From Reticulitermes speratus (taxonomy: Eukaryota > Arthropoda > Insecta > Blattodea > Rhinotermitidae), in NCBI GenBank assembly GCA_021186555.1, contig JAJKFL010000012.1:25492210-25556209 (forward strand): DNA of 64,000 nucleotides, in the 5' to 3' direction. The position numbers and the translations under genes were made by a program. The notes beneath the pieces were generated by a model. The model worked only from the letters and a program-made list of their open reading frames with translations, did no database searches and had not been told where the DNA came from. Shown piece after piece: positions 53,168 through 64,000 of the stretch (positions are counted from its first letter, which is position 1; each line of letters starts with the position of its first letter).

Positions 53168-55741
53168 CAAATCCACTTATACAGCGATAGCAAGTTCTTA
53201 ATTGTACCGAAAGAAAAGACGTAAAAATATATGCAGATGATGGGTTTAGTGTGGCATTCTTCACCAGATGTCACCTCTTAGCGGTTAGTATTTTTCTATC
53301 ATTTTCGCGAAATCACGGTTTCAAGTCTTATCCGGTGGCCGGCTATTTGAAGTGACTTTCTGATGCCCTACTTTGGAACAGGCGCTAGCAACGTTTTCTG
53401 AAATGGATAACAGCTGCCTTTTAATCCTCCCCCATTACCCATTCATGCTGCATGACAAAAGGAGACGCTGCGAAATGTAGAAAGTTCAGACTCGTGCTGA
53501 AATAAATCAAGAATCGATTGATATTTCTTTCCTTTCGCGACTCACACTTCTCGTGTTTTTTTTTTCAGTCAGGGCAATTACTGGCTCCGAGACGTTCAGC
53601 CGACCATTAATTTTACGATAAAGTCGCTGGTAATTGTTTGCTTTACCACCGGAACTGAGTCTGATATAGGTATGAGTGCTTCTGTGGTTCTAGGGCTGTT
53701 GCTGGGATAGGCAGAGTCCAAAGGGCAGGAAAATGGGAGGCAGATGAATATTTTAAACAAAAATTCTATTTTCTGCTCTCAAGGTTCAGCCTACTGCGCA
53801 TGCGCAAATAACCTTTAATTACATGTTTGTTTGTCCAGTTACATTCTCATAGTATTACTCCGTTAGATATAATTCCCCCTTCCATTACAATTTCTGTATG
53901 TGTAATATCCTTCCACGGCAAGTGACAGCATATTACAAATTCCCCCCATTGTTGTGAAGCAGAAAATCGTTCCTACCGAATGCGAGCTCTTTTGCAGCAA
54001 GGCTTCCCCAACAGAGCAAGCAAACTGCATAGACAGCAGCAGCGACACAGCCTGTGGCGTTGATCGTGTTTATCGCTGCTATTGCTGATCCTGTAACGTA
54101 CCAGGTGGCTGTACTGCGCTAATCAAAAGACGTTTAGTATATCATGTGTACGAGCAACTGTTTAAAAAATTGTAAACGTGAGAAATGTAAACAGGACGTA
54201 TTTGCGGGCGTCGGTTTTCCATCAGCTGTGTACTAAGAACGTTTACTTCACAATTTAAATGCTATTTGAAAGGTTGCATGCTTATATAAACTGGCTAGGC
54301 TCAAGTAGTTAGTGATTCGAGGGAGGACAGCGAGAGACGCGGAGTGATACATGTTCGTGGTAGACTATTTCAGTTACGGAAATAATGCGGCAGAAGTTTC
54401 TTGTTGTGTGTTTGTAGCATTGTGCAGTTAAATCGGTTGCTTGTTCGTGCAAAGTAAATCAGGCGTAAGGTTTAATAATAAGTTATTCTGCTGTGACAGT
54501 TGTCATAGCGAATTGCATTGAAGATTCACTGTAAATTATGTCTGAGTTCGTCGGCCATAGAGATGCAGTATGTACACGTGTGTGCGTTTGTGTGTCGAAT
54601 AGGCAAGATGTCTGTCGGGCAGAATGTTCTGGGGGTATTACGAAGGAACCTAACAAATTTGAACAAAATAGTGAAGTTAATGGTTTCTAATTTCTCGAAG
54701 ATTATGAGCTGTTAAGTGAAACTGCTTCAGTGTTTTAAGATGTGACGTTTGGTGTTTAAAGCAAGTAGTGTAAAGCAGCAGCGAATTGTATTCTTCCAAA
54801 TATCGCTGGAAAAGGGGGCAAATTCAAGGACAGGATAAGGAACACACAGAAGGCAGGTATGGTCTTCAGAATATTACTGACTTGTCTAAATTGTTATTCT
54901 TAGTGAGTGGGAAGTGACCAGATATTTTGAACAAGTAAGTTACCTGAGTTGAAAGATTTTAATTTTGTCGATATTTGAAACATGCAACCTGTGTGCATTA
55001 CTGGACAATAGAAGTTATTGTGATCAGCTTTAGAAAAAAGTACAAGCAGCCGGCGATTATGTGGAGTCTTTATACAGAAGTATGACGTAGTTTGCTGAGT
55101 TGTTTGTGCACACAGTACTAGACTTCCTCAGATGTTACGTTTGTAGTAGCTTATGTGCCGTTGTGGTAAATGCAGAATATTTCGCCAGTGGCTGTGACAA
55201 AGCTTGATCCATTACACCTTTATTTCTCTGGTCACTCACCATTTTCTGAAGTATGATTAATGTAAACCTTGTCTTGTTGGTAGAATGAAATCCCGAAACT
55301 TTAGTTAGTTGGCGGGAGGGGGGTGGTGCCTGATGTGGCCGCCTCCGGAGGCAGAGTCCAAGGGGCAGCAAAATGAGTATTTGAAAAAAAGAGATTCGAT
55401 TTTCTGCGTTCAACAAATTTTAAATTATTTATAAAATGAAAGACAATTTAGTAAATAACTTTAGCTTTTTTAAGTTCACCGTTTCTGTCAGGGGCGGCCA
55501 TTGTAATTACCGTCCTGGGCGCCACAACATCGTGCTATTCCACTTCATCTCCACCCGGGACCGACGTCCAGAATACTACCTCCATTACTTCCATAAGCCT
55601 TTGGCGAATGTACAGGAATCATTGACTGCGAACGTGAGACATTTTACCATCTACTCCAATTTTGCTACATTGACTATCATTACCGTTTTCACTGATCAAT
55701 TCCAAGACTTTGTGTAACATTTTGAGACATGCCGCCTTATA
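53168..55741. other. Unassigned stretch; dispersed repeat pair and a possible core promoter
   Basis: GGCAGAGTCCAAAGGGCAGG at 53711 and GGCAGAGTCCAAGGGGCAGC at 55348 head two copies of a ~70-bp repeat that ends ATTTTCTGC. CTTATATAAACTGGC at 54285-54299 is a TATA-like sequence followed by a GC-richer stretch, a possible promoter only. No ORF with a domain. Confidence 0.35.
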
Positions 55742-55819
55742 CAGGGCATACACAAAAGAATGGTGCGGTTAATAATTACTAATAATTATTAACCGCACCA
55801 TTCTTTTGTGTATGTCCTG
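55742..55819. mobile_element. 78-bp palindromic mini-MITE, family H, copy 2
   Basis: CAGGGCATACACAAAAGAAT, GGTGCGGTTAATAATTACTA, inverse arm, with TA on both sides. Same arm ends and same total length as 19692-19769, but a different centre (AATAATTACTAATAATTATT). Confidence 0.9.
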
Positions 55820-55821
55820 TA

Positions 55822-58261
55822 TATTGAGGCAGGACTAACCTCTTATCGAAACCCCTAGTAATGGATCATACTTTGTCGGTTGTCACAGATGTTTGTTCAA
55901 TACATTCTACCCTCGTTACGAAGGCCGTCTCACACATCCGTGACTTCAGGACCCGCCGTGCCTAGTTGATAAAAGATACATTTAACATGGATGATCGTTA
56001 TGTCTTTTTTGTATGTAGAATGGACATTCATTTGATTTAGTTTATTACAGGGAAATAACAGAGGATTTAGTGTGGCGATTGTTTGTGCATCTGGTCGTGT
56101 TAATAGGAGTGTGGAACGAAGGAAGGAACATTGACTTGATTGAGGAGCAGTTCAGAGACAAAGACGGAGAATGCAGTGGAATTGGTCCGTGGTGGCATGG
56201 TAAAGGAGGCGAAATCTGTTTTTTTTTTTTTTTTTCCAATCTCGATCCGATTTGGATTGCCGATCTGATTTAATTCCTGGCTGGAAAGTTTTCACTGTTA
56301 TTGACGGTGACGGTAGTTTGGCGATGTTAAATTGGTTGGAAACTGCAGATTTCTGCCCATTGTCATCCCCCCCTCCCTAAGCACTGAGGTTATCTGTCAT
56401 TCTGTATCCGACCGCGCGGCACAACTCAGCGTCTTAAACGCGAACTCATTTTAAGTATTTTTAATCGCAGATTCTTTTGTGTTATTTTTTTCTCTTTTTT
56501 CAGCTCGGTTGTGAAGTTTTTCTTTATTCAATGTCGATTCTTGCTATAGTTTTCGTATCCTGTGTCTTTTACAAATGAAAATATTTTATCAAACGTCATT
56601 TAATTCCTGTGCAAGGACATTGTCTTCAGTTTTCAGGTACAGGAGTCCCAAAAACATTCAATTTTACGCTCTCCGGTTTATATAATTACATATTCAAAAT
56701 GCTTTCTCGCGTTCGTTGTTTCTGAACCAGGTACTATATAACTGTTTGTTTTTAAATTCCTTTTCGGGAATACGGAGACGAATTCCATGCTTAGGATCTT
56801 CTTCGTGTTCATTCGTTTGTTGAATGGACTGTTTTACATCGCAGAGGAAAAGTGGGGCTAGCACTGAGTGTGATGTGTGGAATCACACGTGTGATGTGTG
56901 GAATCACACTTGTGGTAATATTATCAAGAACATAATTTATCATTTTTCTGTCTGGTGCACCTTGCGTAAGAAACACATTAGGACGGACAGACGGACGTTT
57001 CTGTACGGTATAGATATAAATTTATGTGGTATGTGGATTTGTAACTGTAAGGTATTTGGTACATGCACGGATCATAAACGACGCTTATTTGTAATAAATG
57101 AAAGAATGAATGATCAATAATAGCAGAACTCATAATTGAACGTCTAAGCGTCACGTTGCACCAGTTACTATATTTTTCAGCCTACACAAGCTTCTGCTTT
57201 ACCTCAAATCGCTACATGTTTCTGTACGGCTGTGTCTTCATCAGGCTTGCGTGTCAAGTTTGCTTTTTTTGTATTGCTTGTATATTGTTCAAACTGATTG
57301 CCGTTGAAATTAAAAATAAATTTAAAATGAGTTTAAATTTAAATTCCATTACTGGAACCTAAATGTGTGTGTCGTTTTGAAATAATTTTTATTGTGGAGC
57401 CTGTCCTGTTATTCTTGGTGTATGAGCGCCATTCATGTTCTGTGCATGCCTTCACCAAAATGCTAACTATTTGTGCTATATTTGTGCATTTCTTTTTTAC
57501 CACGCCTGCTTTTCCAGTATGAATTTCGGGATGGCTTGAATGTTACGCTTGTTCAGTACCAGTGTTATATGCCACGTGTGTTGTGTTGCTCACTGTCACT
57601 GAAGGTGGGTTGGTCGACTAGGTATATGCCGGTGCCAGACGACATACCTGTTTTCAGTCCAGTATTCGAATTTAAATTTAACTTAATTAGGATTTTATTT
57701 TTAATACCAATCAGTTTTGGTATTGTGCAATATGTGAACTTGACACGCTTGTCTGCTGATGGCACAGCTGGTTGTACCGTAGTGGAACAAGGTACAAGCG
57801 AGTTGTATTGCACTGAAATATACAGATGTAGCAGCAGTCGAGGTGTTTAAAGTAACACCAATGTTCCTACCTCATGTGTGTTGCTAGACACCGAACGCTG
57901 CCGTACAGGACGCAGTGCTCCTGTTTCATGTTTAGAGGGTGAAGGATGAAATGTCGACCCCCCCCAGGCCGGCTTCCCTCAGTAGCTTTTGTTAGTCACT
58001 CTTTGCAAATGCTGGGGATGGTAAATCAAAACAGGCCACGACCGGTTCTCTGATCTTTGCATTATGCATCCTGTTACTCAGCGCCATGTATCGTAGTCTG
58101 AACTGCATCCACCGTTGTTCAATAAACTGCAAATTAACTAATTAACTAATTAATTAACTAATTAATTAATTAATTAATCTCTCTACGAGTCTTGTGCATT
58201 GTAACCTTCAATTATCTATTCATACTCTTTCAGTTTTGCTCTTTATCACACTGGCATATGT
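55822..58261. other. Unassigned stretch; decayed hammerhead-like motif
   Basis: Minus strand at 57215-57244: CTGATGA, AGACACAGCCGTACA, GAAACATGTAGC, with weak helix II. (TAAT)n at about 58135-58175. A 125-codon frame at 57473-57850 has no recognisable domain. Confidence 0.35.
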
Positions 58262-58436
58262 CACGATGTGTCACATGTTGATGTGTCACATATGTCACGA
58301 TGTGTGACGTATGTCACGATGTGTCACATGTTGTGTAACGTATGTCACGATGTGTCACGTATGTCACGATGTGTCACGTATGTCACGATGTGTCACGTAT
58401 GTCACGATGTGTCACGTATGTCACGATGTCACATAA
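58262..58436. repeat. 19-bp minisatellite, about 9 copies
   Basis: TATGTCACGATGTGTCACG repeated with ACA/ACG variants; imperfect at the start. Confidence 0.93.
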
Positions 58437-58512
58437 CCAAGATCGTTGGAATTTGTACTCCATTTCAAGTACCATCCTCACTACGGAAGGTGTTTTTTGT
58501 TTGTTTGTTTGT

Positions 58513-58582
58513 TTGATAAGGGCCCCGCAGCAGAAGCTACGGACGCACCGCAGCCTTAAGGCTTATTGTGCAATCCTGTGTC
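58513..58582 (-). mobile_element. SINE family A, 3' fragment
   Basis: The complement reads CAGGATTGCACAATAAGCCT, TAAGGCTGCGGTGCGTCCGT and GCTTCTGCTGCGGGGCCCTT. A (GTTT)n run precedes it at 58497-58512, as expected for the tail on this strand. Confidence 0.85.
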
Positions 58583-59899
58583 ATATTAGTCAGATACTTA
58601 TACGCACATTAGAAGAATTTCATTGTCTGCAAAATGTAGTTACCACAAGGACGAGCGGGGATTGCCTGGGAACCTTCAGAGCCCTTCCCGCTCGTTGGTC
58701 GATGTCCAACGGGCTAAAGAGTGGTAGTCCGTAGTAAAAGGAAGATACAGCTGCCTCGATATCCGTAAAATCCTCGAACTTACGTAGCGGTACGTAATTG
58801 AATGAAATAGCAGTTCTTTGACTAAACGCGGTGATCGTCGTAATGCACAGCGTGCGTGGCAACTACTGAGTGCAGAACAGCAGTTGACGTGTTATCTATG
58901 AAATGCAGGGTGCACCTGGTCGCTATACAAATGGCCGTACATGTGCCCCTGGCTGAGCTGCAACACGACCGACATGACAGCCCGTGTGCTCTCCCTCCTG
59001 TAAACATCTAGCCTCCCTTAACGATCTAATTAGCAGGCGGTCGGTTGGTTCTCTGTGTGTTTGTCCCATATGTCTCAATAGCACACTATCAACACACACA
59101 TACACACTGCCTGCTGATCTTACATATTAGGGTCAATCAGATCGTTAACTAGGTTTTATAACATTGTCCTTTGTCACGGTGCATTATAGGGTCCAGAAGG
59201 ATTACAGATTATTAATGCAACAATATTCTGATAACATTAAATTAATGTAAATTGTCGGCATCTAAATTGTACGTATTGTAACCGATCGTTGCTGGTTACG
59301 TTTTAATTTGATATACACCAAATTACGAGACTGTTCTTTTCAATGGTTTAAATTTATTTCTCCATTATAACAATACAAACGTCAGCACAATACCATTCGT
59401 CTACTCCTTTTCTTTACTGAACGCCAACTGGCGCGGGACACCTGGTCCCTTCTTCTTCCTACTATATATAGAGGAGTGGGGAGGGAGAGCCGAACTGCTC
59501 CAATAATGTTCGGTTACAGTATGTAACTCATCATGTTGAAATAACGCTATCGGCACTTCTCACAGCACTATTTGGCTCGTTCATAGAACTTTGTGTGATC
59601 CAAGTTGCATATAAGACGATGAATTTCTTGACGAATTCCTTATGTGCTGGTGAATTGGGGTGGGGGAAGGGGCATGTTGCAATGGATTGGAAAAGACTTT
59701 GAAATGTATTTAATATTTGCCACCAATTCACAATATTTATTCAAACAACTGAACAACAGTGGAAGACAAAAAAAAAAAAGGCAATACATTTTATACTGTT
59801 CATATCGTGCACTGTCGATAGTCAAATAACACAATATTCAGTGCAACAAACTGCACTGTATTGTGTTCAGGTATTCTATATTACAGTATCTTGTTAATC
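58583..59899. other. Unassigned stretch
   Basis: No gene or shared repeat recognised before the hammerhead-like motif at 59902. Confidence 0.45.
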
Positions 59900-59901
59900 A
59901 C

Positions 59902-59939
59902 TCCTACATGTTTCGATCCCTCATGGGATCATCATCAGG
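59902..59939 (-). ncRNA. Hammerhead-like motif with consensus CUGAUGA, candidate
   Basis: Minus strand: CTGATGA (59932-59938), T, a perfect 6-bp stem GATCCC-ATGA-GGGATC, GAAAC, ATGTAGG. This is the best match in the window to the classical core boxes CUGAUGA and GAAA. Helix III would be minimal, as reported for Penelope-like elements, where two motifs may act together as a dimer. Confidence 0.55.
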
Positions 59940-60102
59940 GTTCGTATCAAAGTAATACTTCACAGAACTGAACTAGGATATAGAAAGATATAGAAAGGCG
60001 ATCTGTTAAGATGTAGGCGATTTTGTAATAGATCCCTGGTATACTATGTTGTTGGACATTGTGTACGTATGTGTGGAAGGATGAGACAGTACTGTCCTCC
60101 TC

Positions 60103-60135
60103 CTGAAGATGGCTTATGTTAGGCCGAAACGTGTA
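60103..60135 (+). ncRNA. Hammerhead-like motif, candidate, facing the previous one
   Basis: CTGAAGA (60103-60109), T, GGCTTA-TGT-TAGGCC (60111-60125; one G-U pair), GAAAC (60126-60130), GTGTAGG. It is inverted relative to 59902-59939, with about 165 bp between, so the two could be the arms of one foldback or Penelope-type remnant. Confidence 0.5.
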
Positions 60136-60340
60136 GGGGGAATGTCATACATTAACAGACTATTGTCTTTTATTGTTGTGCTGTTGTAATAAATATTGCG
60201 AATAACTTTGTAAGTGCTACTCTTGTTTTAACACTTGCATCTCTTGCTTTGACTCAGCAGGAGGTGCAAAGTGTGTTGGCGGGAGCCCATTTTAAACACT
60301 TACCCCAGAAATTTCTTGGAAAAGTACAAAATTTTCGAAT

Positions 60341-60527
60341 TTCTGCCCTTCGCCGCGGTGTAGGTGAGGTCTTCGCTCTTCTGGGTTGTTACGCAGCGTA
60401 TGTTGGTAGTAGTTTGCCGACGTTTCGGGACAGGCTAACGATTCAATCTTGGCCCTTTTAGGTGGGACCGATAGGCTGTCTCGAAACGTCGGTAAACAAG
60501 TACTAACATGCCGTGTGTAACAAACCA
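60341..60527. mobile_element. Foldback F, decayed two-arm copy
   Basis: CTTCGCCGCGGTGTAGGTGA, GGTCTTCGCTCTTCTGGGTT, GTTACGCAGCGTATGTTGGT, TTGCCGACGTTTCGGGACAG and the inverse TGGGACCGATAGGCTGTCTC, GAAACGTCGGTAAACAAGTA, AACATGCCGTGTGTAAC. No TSD identified. Confidence 0.75.
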
Positions 60528-61534
60528 CGATATTAAGATTTCACCTACGGAAAGTTCGGTTATTGTAACCAGTATCCCGGAGGATATTCGATCCCGGGAC
60601 GTTCCAGATATGCGGATGGAGTACTGAGGAACTGACCTACTTTTTCCGTAATGTGAGCGGCGGCTGCTTACGTGTATGAACGTGTTGAGTGTGGGCGCCG
60701 GGTGTTCTGGATGCTGACGCGCGCATGCCGGCATAATCCAGATAAATCTGGGTTTCGTTCATCAAGCGACGTGGAGGTGACCGGGTCGCAGGGGTCAGTG
60801 CACGTAAATGATAAATTGCCTGCCCGATGCTAGTTGTAAACTTTCAAACGCCTAGCATAAAGAATAGAAGAATGCAATATTTTTATCGTGCTCTATATTA
60901 CAAAATTAGTCTGAGATTGATGACAGGGGTAGAGCGGTTGATTCTATCTGTTGGCGTACCCTGTTGGAATTCATGTCAGTGTCAGTTATAGGCATGTTTG
61001 CGTGTTCACTCTGAACTAATGACGGATTTAGATCAAACTTCGTATGGACGTATTATGAACGGAGACTTCTTTATCTCGCACTGCTTCATTCTTACATTAA
61101 GACTGTCATTACCGGATGCAAGCTCTACTACAAACCAAGCCAATGCAGGTTTATTGCCGTAGGACATCATAAAACATTATTGAACTGTATTAAAGTGTTT
61201 ACTTTAAAAAACTCAAAATAACAACATGTGAGACAACGTGAAATGTATGATTGGATTTATGTTTCATAGGAACACGTAATGTACATAGGCGTGTAGAGAG
61301 GCTACAAATACATGTTTTATATGAATGTTTGTATTTGTTAAAATTGCAACGAATTGGGACGAAATTTTGATATCCTGTTTAATAAATATGAGTAGGGGGG
61401 TTTATGGTATATGTTTATATACTGACGGCAGAGAAGGCGGATTATTGAATTGTGTAAATAATCGCTTGTGAATATCTTAGTCGGTGTAATGATTCAACTG
61501 CATGTTAGACGAATGATAAATCGGACTTCAATTC
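60528..61534. other. Unassigned stretch
   Basis: No gene or shared repeat recognised. Confidence 0.45.
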
Positions 61535-61700
61535 GATGTGGTGGTGGGGGACTCTCTCTTCGTGACTGCGAGTGGCGCTCTCCCATTGTATACCGGGGGC
61601 ATATTTCCGGGAGTTAACCGGCAGGGACTTGAAGCTGACCGCTCATTTCCATTAAGTGCTTTGGTGAAGAATGTGAGATGTACTTGCATCTTCCCGTGCG
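61535..61700 (+). repeat. Possible dispersed insect repeat remnant
   Basis: The plus-strand translation FPGVNRQGLEADRSFPLSALVKN resembles a segment I recall seeing repeatedly in conceptual translations of insect repeats ('PG-x-x-R-x-G-x-EADHSPP-x-SAEVKN'). Without a search it remains a recollection. It lies within an 88-codon frame (61538-61804). Confidence 0.4.
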
Positions 61701-62449
61701 CCTTCAACTTGCCGCACGTACACAGCCTCGCCTTCCTTAGCTTTAAGCTTCCTATACATGTTGAAGTGTTTATAGGAGGGCGTCGGAACGTGTTGTCGCC
61801 GTGACGTTATAAGACCAACTGCAGCAGCAAAACTGTACCATTCTCGATAATGCGATAGTCGCTTAGCTAGTGTCATCTAAAAGTTCGTTAGTCAACAGCA
61901 TCCTGCCAGTGGTCTGTATCATGAGCCAGGTTAATCCTCTTCACTTATAAGTGATATTTGTTACTGCTTCTTGTTATAAGTGACGAATTACGAGCTCAAA
62001 ATATGTTGGAGTTCTGGAAAAGAGCGCGTAGAGACTTTCAGAGGAACAGATTCGTAACTTTGAACTTTGCTGTAAAACGATCAGTAAAGGAAACGAAATA
62101 CAGATCATTCCATAAACAGATAGAAACCCCCATTTCTGTGATGAAAGTTGATGGATTCGACTTTATGAATCTAAAAATTTAACTGGTTCCAGAACAAGTA
62201 AAGGCAAATGTTACAAGAGTCAACCCTTTAAAGGGCGAAGTTTGTCTGACCACAGCAGGCTTTAAAGGCATAGTTCTAACCTCACAGGGAACACATCACA
62301 TATGTTTTTGATTTTCAGAGATTTACCTTTGGGTTTTGAGTGCGTTATTTAACGATGCTGTCTGTTACTAAGATTATATAGCATGAGAATGGAGCATTGG
62401 TGGAATGATACTGACAAATGAAAACCGAAGTGCTTCGGAAAAATAGAGT
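61701..62449. other. Unassigned stretch
   Basis: No feature recognised; a 74-codon frame at 61958-62182 lacks a motif. Confidence 0.4.
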
Positions 62450-62563
62450 TGTTTCAGTGCCACTTTACCCACCACAAATTCCACGTGACTACCCTGTGAC
62501 TGAAGCCGGGTCTTCGCAATGAGAGGCCGGCGACAAACCGTCTGGGCCCTGGCACGGCAGACG
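62450..62563 (-). mobile_element. SINE family A, 5' fragment
   Basis: On the complement: GCCGTGCCAGGGCCCAGACG, GTTTGTCGCCGGCCTCTCAT, AAGACCCGGCTTCAGTCACA, GTGGGTAAAGTGGCACTG. Head and middle only; the B box is disrupted. Confidence 0.75.
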
Positions 62564-62813
62564 TACCGTTTTACTGTTGAGTGTTTAATGACGTTACATC
62601 AAATAAACTTCACATTCTCCTTGTTTCTCCTTCCAAGACATCCTATAAGATCATTTTGAAGGTCTTAGTATGTACCTCAGATGTTTTGGTTATGCTGCAT
62701 TTGTTGGTGACGCGTGGTGACCAATCATGTGGTTTCTGAAATGTGGTTAAAATTGGCTAATATTTAATATATCATGAAATACGTAAAACAGGTTATTACT
62801 GCTTTTTTTTAAA

Positions 62814-63123
62814 GGTCCGAGACCTTGTAAAGTATTTCGTAACATATTAAATTTATACGACGAGGAGTTGTTATCACCTCGCCCAATACCCAAGCTGGAG
62901 GACCACCCGTTGTCGGCTGTCTGCTACTGCATATTCAGTATATTCGTAGCTGCCCTCCATGTTGGAGGCCGTTCCTCCATCAGCAAACTGAGGACGAGCG
63001 ATGTGGTTGATCTGGCTCAGGATAGGGACAGGTGGCGGGCTGTTGTGAACGCGGCCATGAGCTAACGGGTTGCATAAAATGCGGGAATTTTTTGACTACC
63101 TGAGGACCTGTTAGCTCCGTGGG

Positions 63124-63152
<29 letters not shown>
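62814..63152 (+). mobile_element. LINE-tailed composite insertion, copy 2
   Basis: An 8-bp TSD TTTTTAAA is at 62806-62813 and 63153-63160. The interior reads in one frame: PKLEDHPLSAVCYCIFSIF, VGGRSSISKLRTSDVV then [18 protein letters not shown], stop, followed by CATAAAATGCGGGAATTTTT, GAGGACCTGTTAGCTCC and a (TTAG)n tail. Here the DHPLSAV segment points the same way as the LINE 3' end, opposite to the arrangement at 8903-9561, and lacks the 23-bp minisatellite. Confidence 0.85.
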
Positions 63153-63155
<3 letters not shown>

Positions 63156-63160
63156 TTAAA

Positions 63161-63500
63161 ACTATTGTCAATAATTGTGTACTTTACAATTTTTATTTGG
63201 GTGCGTGTAAGAAGACATTGCACTCTGTATAGACAAGATACTTATGATACTTGGTTGTCCTCAGTACAATATTACTGCCCAATTCATTTTATTAGTGTAA
63301 ATATCTAGCATATGCAGCAGCATTAGTGCTCTAAACACCGTATATAAGTTATTTGGTGTGTGGCGTGTCTTGTGGTGGGTTATTTTACTTTAGTCCTTAG
63401 TGCAGAAATTCTGAAACTATTTTCTGGTATATGTAAAGATGTTTAATAATCTCCAGCCGGTCTGAATTCCAGATATACCAGTTGCGTTTTTAATAGGGTA
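63161..63500. other. Unassigned AT-rich stretch
   Basis: No feature recognised. Confidence 0.4.
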
Positions 63501-63512
63501 TATTTTGTTGTG

Positions 63513-63898
63513 GTCGACCTCGGTGGACTAGTGGTTAGCGTGCTCGCCACTGGACCCAAGGTTCGCGGGTTCGATCCCGACCGAGGTCGATGGATTTTTA
63601 AGGATGATAAAAATCCGGAGCACCACTTCCTTCGGAGGGGAAGTAAAGCCGTCGGTCCCATGTCGTAGATTTACGGCATGTAAAAGAACCTTACGGGCAT
63701 GAATAAAAATGTTGCGTAAGCCAAATTGCCTCCATTTCTCATCCTGCCAGATGGCTCTGGCGTGCACATCAGGATCGATAGAACACTAAGCGCGGCTAGC
63801 TGGCCGGTCACCAGCTGCCATGAATGCGCATGACTTAGTAACCTCGACAAGAGGAGGCTAGAGGAGGCCCAGGCCCATACAGGGCTGTTGAGCCAAGA

Positions 63899-63929
<31 letters not shown>
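63513..63929 (+). mobile_element. SINE family D, complete copy, 12-bp TSD
   Basis: TSD TATTTTGTTGTG at 63501-63512 and 63930-63941. Head GTCGACCTCGGTGGACTAGT, GGTTAGCGTGCTCGCCACTG (A box), GGTTCGCGGGTTCGATCCC (B box), CGACCGAGGTCGATGG; body ATAAAAATCCGGAGCACCAC, CGTCGGTCCCATGTCGTAG, ATGGCTCTGGCGTGCACATC, AGGGCTGTTGAGCCAAGAA and an (ATT)n tail. Reference copy for the family. Confidence 0.95.
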
Positions 63930-63932
<3 letters not shown>

Positions 63933-64000
63933 TTTGTTGTGACTTTATTCACGTGGTTTGGCTATTTTATGGTGCAGTATTTGAATATCAGCTGATTGAA

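Overview
This is non-coding, repeat-dominated DNA from an arthropod nuclear genome, most likely an insect. I would guess a cockroach or termite, because several conceptual translations of the dispersed repeats (for example the LINE tail reading 'WAGHVARM' and the 'EDHPLSAV' segment) are ones I associate with Blattodea; that assignment rests on memory and is not proven here. I found no host protein-coding gene, rRNA or functional tRNA gene that I could defend. Nearly all long open frames lie in tandem arrays or in decayed transposons.

The window is a dense patchwork of mobile-element remnants. (1) Retro-derived: five tRNA-derived SINE families (A-E), several with intact target-site duplications (TSDs), and 5'-truncated non-LTR retrotransposons of two lineages, one ending in (TTAG)n and one in (AATG)n. 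(2) DNA transposons: two mariner-type transposase remnants (2.7-3.9 kb and 42.4-42.6 kb), an internally deleted Tc1/mariner-like element at 21.1 kb with two 78-bp palindromic relatives, three pogo/Tigger-like MITEs of exactly 185 bp, two hAT-type MITEs, a TACAGGGTGTTCC-type MITE, and a possible Tigger-like element at 35.8 kb. (3) Foldback elements whose arms carry a short motif resembling the minimal hammerhead ribozymes reported in Penelope-like elements (CUGAAGA, short hairpin, GAAAC). Some of these are bounded by 12-13 bp TSDs.

Interspersed are at least twelve minisatellite arrays, with units of 16, 19, 22, 23, 26, 33, 35, 38, 50, 61, 73 and 102 bp. Four arrays sit inside mobile elements: the 38-bp array within the mariner transposase frame, the 23-bp array at the 5' end of a LINE-tailed insertion, the 22-bp array within one arm of a foldback, and the 102-bp array inside a Tigger-like element. 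This link between element interiors and tandem amplification is the most coherent unexplained pattern in the window.

Layout: 0-5 kb, SINE fragment, LINE tail and mariner element; 5-13 kb, foldbacks, SINEs C and D, the 35-bp and 23-bp arrays; 13-20 kb, the foldback with the 22-bp array and a cluster of MITEs; 20-28 kb, mariner-like element, SINE E, 16-, 26- and 33-bp arrays; 28-45 kb, SINEs, LINE tails, hAT MITE, 50- and 102-bp arrays, foldbacks; 44.6-49 kb, 61-bp and 73-bp arrays and a tetranucleotide tract; 49-64 kb, foldbacks, MITEs, full-length SINE A and SINE D.
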